Of a DNA stretch of 12,745 bases, positions 1-9,000 are shown piece after piece. The translations under genes and the position numbers were made by a program. The first letter of the stretch is position 1, and each line of letters opens with the position of its first letter. The stretch comes from Candidatus Uhrbacteria bacterium (GTDB lineage: Bacteria > Patescibacteriota > Patescibacteriia > UBA9934 > GWF2-40-263): assembly GCA_018700535.1 (NCBI GenBank), contig JABITQ010000019.1, positions 1 to 12,745 of the forward strand. Reading direction: 5' to 3'. Below the pieces are notes generated by a model. That model saw nothing but the letters and a program-made list of their open reading frames with translations. It did not search any database and was not told the origin of the DNA.

Positions 1-3000
1 ATCCCATCCTCAAAGTCATCTCCGTACAGCAGTTGAGTAAGCTCATCTGATTCATCAAGATCCTCGAGGGAGAATGCGAGTGCAAAAGTTTCTCCTGCAG
101 AAAGGAATGTTGAACCTGATCCATCAACCTGCTTGTACTGATTTGCACCTGGATATGAATGCTGAGCAGCACTCGGACATGACGACTCAGACCCATATGG
201 CAAAATTGACAAACCAGTGATTCCACCAAACTCTAGCTCAGAACCTCCAGAACCCTCATAACCCGGATTAGTGTCACAGGATGCAACTGGTAGTGGCCAC
301 GAGTCAATACCCTGCCATTCATCTACCACCCAAACATCGTCTGTCTCAGTGTAATACTCTTCAAACAAGGCTCGCGCAGCTGGGTTCGGTTCGTCGTCAT
401 AGCTAAATGCGAAATCCCCAGCACTATCTGAAAAGTCACCTGTTGGATCTTCTGTGCTGTATCCACTTTCAAGCAATCGGTTAGTCCACGCTTTGTTTGG
501 ATCATCGAGATCACTCGTGGTTGCTTGAACCAGCTCATAACAACCTGCGTAAACCTGCATTGACCCTCGACTATCTGGTGTATCCCGACCATCTTCAAAC
601 TCCTGGCAGGTTCCTGTTCCAATGAATCTAACGCACTTTGCCCGCGCATCTGAAATCGTATCACCTAAACTCACCCAATAATTAGCACATGATTCGAAAA
701 TTTTTGTAGTGTCATCGGCACTACACGACGCACCAATCGTCTCGCACAATGACCCATCAGCACTACAGCGCCCAAATGCCCCATCGATCGCTCGGTGAGA
801 TAGCCCCCAAGAACTAGTCCAGAAACTTCTATTCTTGATTTTATATCCAAATCCATCACTGGTATACCCGTCAAAACCACTATTCCAATCAAGGTCATAA
901 TCTGACTCTTCTGTAATTGGAACTCCTCTAACAGCACAGTCACCAAATTTTGTTTGAATACTCGCATCACCAGCGTCTCCGTCATTCCAATCGTCAAATT
1001 GCCCGATTTTATAATACGTACCACCCCATTCAGTCGTGCCATCAGACCCAGACCACTGATCAGAAATATCATCATCACAAGATTCCCCCGTATCCTCACC
1101 ATTCAAATGATAACTATTGTCCGGAACACAAACATATGGGCAACCAGCCAAACTAATGTCCATCGCACCTGAAGCTTCTAAGAAAAATTTTTCTTCGTCA
1201 TGCCTTCCACTAGCACTGGAGTCAAAAGTACACCAACCAGAACTACCATCTTCAGAGCTAGCATACGCAGTCTGAACTTTTCCAACCAACGCAGACCAAC
1301 CATCTGGACAATAAGCGTAGTTGAAACATCCACAATAATCACCAGCAGGACACGCACCAGTCGACGATGTGTCTTCTCCAAGCGCACACGCCCAATCTAC
1401 TGCCGGTCTTGACCCAGAACTCGCAGCACCATCTGAATCAAAATGTGTTCCTGTCGGATACAAGTCCGCATAAAACGCTGTCTCCGCACAGTAATAAGTA
1501 TTTTGAATTGGGAACCCAGCCTCTGTGTATTTTCCGTAGAGGTCTGTTGCTCCAGCTGTCTGATCGATTGGTAGCCAAGTAAGACATGCCTGATCGTCAG
1601 GATCTGCACTTGCGTTTAGCTGGATCGAGCTATCACGCTCGATACAATACCCTTCCCAGCCATAGAGCGAGTCTGTGCGCTTGTTCGGCACACAACTACC
1701 TGCACTCACACTCTCTAACGAGATTGCACAATCATTATCATCTGCACACTCAACGCCATCAAAAATACCTCCGGAACACACACCATCCAAGTCTGGACTT
1801 CCAGCAACAGATGCAACTTCATAATATCGGTAAGATGTCCCTACACCGTAAGTCACCTTGTCATAGCTACACAAACAATCATCCGAGATTTCTCCATCTC
1901 CATCTGGAGCACAAACAATTGCATCCTGGTATCCAGGAACAAATGTGTATGGAGTTGAGCTCACTTCAAGAGACCCAGTATCTTCTCCTCTGTCAGTAGT
2001 TACTCCATCAGGGAACCCATCAGTGTCAGAATCATCATCAGCTGTAACCGTCTGCCACTGGTCTACAACAGCAGTCGTAAACGGTGAATCAATCTCAGGG
2101 TAACCGCGACAAGATTCTTCTCGCACCTGATCTCTATCAATCGCATCTGCCAACCCATCACCATCTGCATCGATAATATCGGTAAGGCAACGGTTGTTGT
2201 AACAAGACCCATCAGCGGTTGTTGCAGCAGTTACACATGTTGCGGAAACAGACGTACAAGACCCTGTTGGGGCTGCATCACAGGCCTCGAGTCCGCTTGT
2301 GTCTGTTAGCAATGTATCAACACACAAAGATTGCACTGTGTCACAGTACGGTGTGCTAATGAGCCCACCGCCGGCAGTTGCAGCCTGACAATCAACGTTG
2401 TCAGAACAAGACGTTGCGCCAGTAACCTGACAGTACCCAATAACACAATCATCGTCGGAACACTCATCGTCACTTGCACACGCATTATCTGGAGCACTCT
2501 GACAAAAACCAACTACACATTCTCCGCCCGCACCAACTCCAGTACTGTCAGCTGAGTCACATGAGCCAGCGTTATAAACAAGACGATAATCACGCTCCAC
2601 ATCATCACTGGTACACATGTTGTAACAGGTGCTAGTAGATGTGTTGCAAGCACCAGACAAACAAGATGAATCTGACGTACAAGTCACTGCCGCATCATCA
2701 CAATCTGAAGGCTCTTCACATGCAACCAAATTTCCAGCAGTAGTGGTCTCAAATTCTGCACCTGCGACGCTATAACAAGCTCTTTCTGGATTGATATTAA
2801 ACTGGTTGTAGTGCTCAGGTGGCAGTTGGTTTGGAATCGAGAAGCCTGAATACTCGTATCCAGTCCAATTGACATCACGTTCTGAGTACAGCCCTTCTGT
2901 AAGCACAACGGCATCAGACTCACCCCACTCTGTACACGTAGACTGATCACCACGCGATCCACCTGCTGTACAAAGGTTGATTGAGTCACAGATAGACTCG

Positions 3001-6000
3001 TAACGACTTGTTTGTGAGTTCCAACTTGTGCGCGCGCTGTCACATGCAAGCCATGCAGCACAAGATCGATCTCGGTTTACCTTCAAAATTTCATTTGAAT
3101 CGTTTGAAAGCGAGTAATCAATAAGCGTAGATATTGCAGCAACGTTTACACACTCCCCTTCAGTCTCCTCACCATAAGCAGACTCGAGTACAGGACAATC
3201 TGAGTCCACAAAACAAGATCGCTCTAGGTAACGTGAGGCAACCAAAAGCTCTGTCGCAAGATCTGTTGTAATTGAGTCATCTTCATCATCCAAAACATAT
3301 CGACAACGTCTTTCACAGACATTTACCTCGTAGACACCATCTGCATCACCAAAGTCTTCGTCATCAATATCTGCAATCGCAGCGTCCGAGCTTGTGATCT
3401 CGAACAATCCCCCTTCATCAACCTCACAGTTAACTGGGTCTACAAGATCATTTGCTGAGCCACCTACAAACACATCGGCATGTGTTGAGATGACGTAACT
3501 CGCACTCGCATTGTATGAAAGATCAGAGTTTGTTGTGTTGTTAAGCGACGGACACCCAGCCTTCTGGCTCACCTGTCCATTACAACGCTGACTTGCTGTA
3601 AGCGTATCTTCATCAAGTAACTCATCATTAATAAAGTAGTAAGACTGACCAGACTCATTCAATCCTCCACCTGTATCAACGGTATCAATAAACTCAGTAC
3701 AAAGATCATGCTGAGTGCTGCAACCAGCAACCCAACCATCATAGTCTTCGTCTCCATTGCGCCATGTTCCAAATTCTTCACCAGCAATGAGGTAAGCATC
3801 CTCTGAATCTACATCCCAACTGCCGTCGTCATCGTCGTCATCGAAATAACATGGGTCTGTTGTATCTTCTCGGAACCAACCAAAGTACTGCTGACCATCG
3901 ATAGTGATGTTCGTTTTGTACTCACAATTTTTATCGTGCGGATCCTTAAAGTACCAGTTACCATCCTGTGTCGACTCCCACTCTTCGCAGAAAAGCTCTT
4001 GATCTGCACAAAGAATAGTGTCGTAACTGTCCGGAAGATTGATCACGTATGTACTATCAAAACTTTCTACCTCAGACTGATCTTGTGTAAATGTTGGCAA
4101 CCCAACCTCCTGACAACCCATGCCAGCACTTGTACATTCACTATCACTCGTTGCAACAATGTACACAGGCTGATCACCAGGAACCACCACTGTCTCAGGG
4201 CCATAGATAATTCCAAATCCTGCAGTAGTGTCTAGTGGCAACGGGTCTTCAAGCACACCATCGACATCAAACGTACAGTAGCTTTGCCCTGCCGTAATCG
4301 TACAGTAGGTCACGTCGTCAACAACACAATCTGTGTTGGATGAAACCGTCTCTACTCCGCTGAGGTCACCATCTGTGTCATACGCACAACGTGCATTAAA
4401 AATTTGCTGATACACAGACTCAGAGTTTTGTGTGTCATAGAAGTCACCACAACCAACCACCTCTTCTGAGCAAAGATCAGAGAACTGGTAGATATTGAAC
4501 TCCTCTTGATTCTGATCTGTGTAGGCCTCACACCCAAGGTAATACTGATCTGACTCTGTGCCCACCGGCGTTTCATCACACGTAGAAGGTGTCACCCATG
4601 AATCCTTGATGAGTGTGATGTTTTCTTCAACCTGCTTCAATGTGATGTTATCAATAAATACTTCTGTATCTTCGCCTGATGTTCCAATCAAGAACGCAAG
4701 GATCGCATTCTCGTCAAAATCTTCAAAATCAGATACGTCGAGTGGTCCGAGCGAGTAAAGCTCCCATGCACCTGTAAGACTAATTGTCTCTAAGCTAGTA
4801 ATAATACTTGGCTCATTATCGACATCTACCAAGTCATGGATATCTCCATCAAATCCAGCGTGGTCTAAAAGACCAACAGAAAGACTTGTTGAACCCTTCG
4901 CCCAGAAATCAAGTACAAACGTCTTGTCCTCTGAAAGGAAATCGACAAGTGTTCCACAACTTACTTCGCCGTCATAAATTGCACACTCATCATCTCCTGC
5001 ACCATCACCATCAAGATCCACCAAACATGCCGTTTCTGTGTCGTTTAGGTATCGATCTGAGAAATCAGTACATGTTGCGGCAGTGTCTTCAACATCAAAT
5101 GCATCGTCATCATCTTCCCCATTGAGATACGCATGCACCGTTGAGAACCCAAGGTATTCATCATCAGCTGTAATACGCAATGAGTGCCCTTCTGTTGCAA
5201 CAGACTCGTTTGAGATCGCAAGTGTTCCTCCAAAATCTGCGACCTCGTAGCTATCGTAAGTTCCACCTTCAAATGTATCGTTCAAAATAGTTGTCGCGTT
5301 GCGTCCTGTTCCACCGGTGTAAAGACGACATCCGCTCTGCTCTACAGAACATTCGCTGCTCTCCTCTTGCAAGCCAAAGTAGCGACAGAAACCTTGATCG
5401 GTCCAGAATCCACCAGACGCATCACAATCATCTTCGCTAGACTCATCCTTTCTGTATGGGACACAAGCGTCACTAATTGAAATTGTGTCTGAGTACTGGC
5501 GGTAATGAATGTTTCCTTCGGTATCAAAGAATTCACGACAGTCAGGGTTCTCAAAAATATCGTCATGCTCATCACACTCGTCATTTCCCTTTACATTCTC
5601 TGCGTAATAACGAGCACCGGTATCTGAATCGATTTCGGAATCGACACAAACGACAGAATCTTCAGCATCAACAAGCCAGTTTGCACATGGTGCGAACTCT
5701 GGATCTGTCTCTGTAATTCCACTGTCATCGAATGTAAAGCTTGAACGTGACAAATCTGACTCAAGCAAGTACCACGTCATCAACTGGTACCCCTCGTTGT
5801 CTGACCCCTCCCATGTAAAGAATGTGGCTGAGGTTGTGTTGTCATCGCCTGTAGCCATGTCATCAGTCAAACAAGACCGAAGCTCTGTGTAGTGCTCAAC
5901 AACCTCTCCACCCTCTTCAACCGACGAAAGGTTTGTAAACGCATCACAACCTACAAACTGCTCTGTACACGTACGTGCAGAGCTTGCAATAAAGTAAAGT

Positions 6001-9000
6001 GGGAAATCTTCGTCGTCGTAATCTGTGGCCTCCTGTTTATACGTTGTATATCCAACACACTCGCTCGGACACTCATCAAGTGACGAAATAATTGCAGGAA
6101 CATTTGGATCCCCATCCTCAGGTGCATAAAGGCTACAACCAACATCTTGAGCCGTACACATTTGTGCGTAGTTATCACAATCATCTGGATCTGTTGCTGC
6201 ACCGGTACACCCTAAGTAATCAGGTGCGACTTTGTAATAATTTGCTACTGGCTCAATGAGGTATCCAGAAACAAATGCATTTGCATCCTCACCAAGCTCT
6301 AGCTGAACGGCGTCGTAATGAATGTCTGAAGTAGATCGAGTAGGATTCATCATGATCAACCGAACCTGCTCAGTGTCTTCTGGTGTTGTAAACACACACT
6401 CATATCGTGCCCAATCTTCTGTGTCAGCAGCCTCATTAATCTGGTACCAGTCACGTGTTGAATTGTACTCACAGTCCCCCGCCGATGATGTTCCTTCAGC
6501 ACTCACCACCTCCCCATCCTCATCATAAAAAACCAATCTGATCAGTGCATGATCCCCCGATGTTTCACCAAGAGCGTAAGTGCTAAACGTATAAAAATTT
6601 CCAGCAGGAGCCTGAATGCGTTGTTGAATATTTGAATTTGGCTCAAGCACCACAGCACTATCACCGTAAACAGAAAGTCCTGTTGACTCAATTGTAGTCA
6701 ATGCAACATCTGAACTAATCCAACCATCAGGAGCTCCATTACCATCTTCGTCAGTTTCAAATGACGCGTTCACCAATGTGTTTAACACAGTCTCATCCTC
6801 TATCTCGAACAACTGTGTACACCCAGCCTCATCTTCGTCACAAGTTACGACATCGTGTGTAAAGTAAACACGATCCTCAAATGAGTACACTTCTGCCACA
6901 CTTGCAGCATCGTAATCGGCAAAGCTGACATAGTCATCAAACGCAACGCGTGCCACTGTCTCTTCATCAACATTTTGGTAGAGCCACGCATCATCACGTT
7001 CTGCGGTGACATAGTCAGATCCAGATGGCAACCACTCGTAAGAGTCGTCTGTTGTATCATCGTCAGTATCTGCGTCTGAGTAATATTTGTTCGTGCGGTA
7101 CCACTGACAACCAGCGTTATCTCCATCACAAACACTGTAATCAACTGTATTTACCAAGTAACCAGCAGACGCACCTGTGAACGTATTTTCAAAAGCTAGA
7201 CAAGACGCATACTCACTCGGACACTCTTTTCCACGAAAACGCCAAACGTTTTTCTCGCGAACACAGTACCCAAACCCTTCACTACACAGCCCTTCATTGT
7301 CCTCACCAATACAAGATGGTGAATCAGCACATGTGTTCAAACGACCATTTGCAAGTGCACCAACACGGATCTCACCATTAACTGTGGCACGACACTGCGT
7401 CTCAGGATATTTCAAAACCCAGTTTGGATCGATAAGGTGACACCAACGTGCATCGTCATCATCTGCATAAGCAGATCCAATTGCACCATCGTCGGTACAG
7501 TTGTTAAATCCATCAATCACCTCCTGAAGGGTTGCTGGATTCGTTGTGTCATTACGCAACGCAGCAAGCTCCCAACCAATCGGGAGAACACGTGCTTTGC
7601 GCAGTTTTACAATGTTTCCGTAACAATATCCGTATGTGTAACAGTAAGGATCTTGGTTTGAAGGCTTGTCCTGCGGTGAAATCACAGGGAAATTTCCATT
7701 AAGCAACCCTTCATCGATCGCTTCTTGCACTGTCATTGGAACACCTGAATTTCCACGACTAACAGCCGCAAGAAAGTTCACATCCATGACACAGTTATTG
7801 AGACCACGGTTAGTGATCCCCTCAGCGATACAGACAACAAACTCTGCCAAAGCGTCGAAGTTTGTAGTTCCAATCGGGTTTGAAGCAAGAAGCCCTGAGA
7901 ATCGCTCTTCAGCAGCTGCACGCCCACCCTGCGCTTCAGCCGTTTCAAAATTACCTAAATCAATATTTGGAACATCTACCTTAAAGAGTCCCATGTAAAT
8001 TTGGTTGAACAACTCTGAAAGCAATGTGTTTGTAAACGTAGCGGCTGTTGTTGAAAAAAGCGCTCCGAGCAAGTCAGAGTTCTGAACCGCCATACCAAAA
8101 GTCATTTCTTGTACATTTCCATCTTTATCAAGAACCTTCTTTTCAAACTCTTTATTCAAAATAGATGATGGAGTCTCTACGTTCCCAGTAATATACCCCT
8201 TGATGTCTTTAAATCCCTCACTCTCATTTTGTTCAAAAAACTTTGTGATCTTTTCTTGATGAATCTTCTGATCAATCGCAGCGTTAATACGAAGCGTTGC
8301 ACTAAGCTCATTACGACCTGGCTTTAGCGACTCAGCAAACTTCCCCATGATCGCCGCATCACGCTTATCTGAATCTGTAATGGTTTGATAAGTACTATTA
8401 ATGTACTTTTTCCAGTTTTTTCCAACAGCCAAAATATCACAAGAAGGCTCCTCTGGCTGGTATCTCTGCTTAATACCAATCGCAAGCGCAAGGTTTAACA
8501 AATCTCCAGGTGAACACAGATCAAAACCAACCCCAAGATACCCATCAGTAACCTCATTCAACTGTCCCAAATACTCCCCAGCCGCTCTTAACCCAAACTG
8601 CTTCCAAGCCTCAGACGCAGACTGCGCATGAAACAAAGACCCTTGCCCAGCTCCACCAGCAGCTACAGCTACAGCCGCCTCGTAAGCAATGCGATCTAGA
8701 GCAAACTGAGTCACGTTCAACAACGCTTGAAGCATCACGATACGAAACTTTGGTGCGACAATCTTGTCACCCACAGTCGCCAAGCTCTCACGAAGTCCTT
8801 TAAACGGACACCAACTTGGGTTTGGACCAGTTGTCTGACATCCGGCCTCTGCCTGTCCAGCTGTCGATTCTGCCAAAGCTTGCGATGCCGCCTGCGCATG
8901 AACCGGCCTTGTGTTTAATAGCGTAATAGCAGAAATAAACCCAAGCACCATTGCCCCCGCAAGGACTATGCTAATGATGCGTTTTTTTGCTTGTGAGCTA

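Larger units (their letters stand above)
3690..7223 (-). repeat. Array of C-x(6)-C modules in the giant protein
   Basis: Ten Cys pairs share the exact spacing C-x(6)-C, usually as C-x(5)-G-C-x(2)-[FYW]. They lie at residues 596/603, 627/634, 723/730, 951/958, 1014/1021, 1220/1227, 1513/1520, 1625/1632, 1667/1674 and 1763/1770. Examples are CDGDNAGCQWY, CTAQDVGCSLY, CTEQFVGCDAF, CSVEQSGCRLY and CSEEVVGCGDF. The sequence between motifs is divergent and acidic. The fixed spacing suggests a small disulfide loop used as a repeated structural knot. I cannot match it to a named family. Confidence 0.8.

Noticed and set aside
671..1102. Minus-strand open frame of 143 codons
   Set aside because: It is a shifted-frame shadow inside the giant gene, whose own frame is open across the whole stretch with consistent Cys-rich composition.
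1586..1999. Plus-strand open frame of 137 codons
   Set aside because: It is antisense to the giant gene, has a His/Leu/Gln-rich composition typical of reversed Asp/Ser/Cys codons, and shows no domain.
3825..3842. GAT/GAC run (six Asp, residues 1723-1728) as a slippage-prone microsatellite
   Set aside because: The codons are mixed GAT and GAC and only six in number, and Asp runs are normal in this protein, so there is no specific sign of phase variation.
7666..7998. Plus-strand open frame of 110 codons
   Set aside because: It is antisense to the N-terminal part of the giant gene, with no ribosome site, motif or neighbour to support it.
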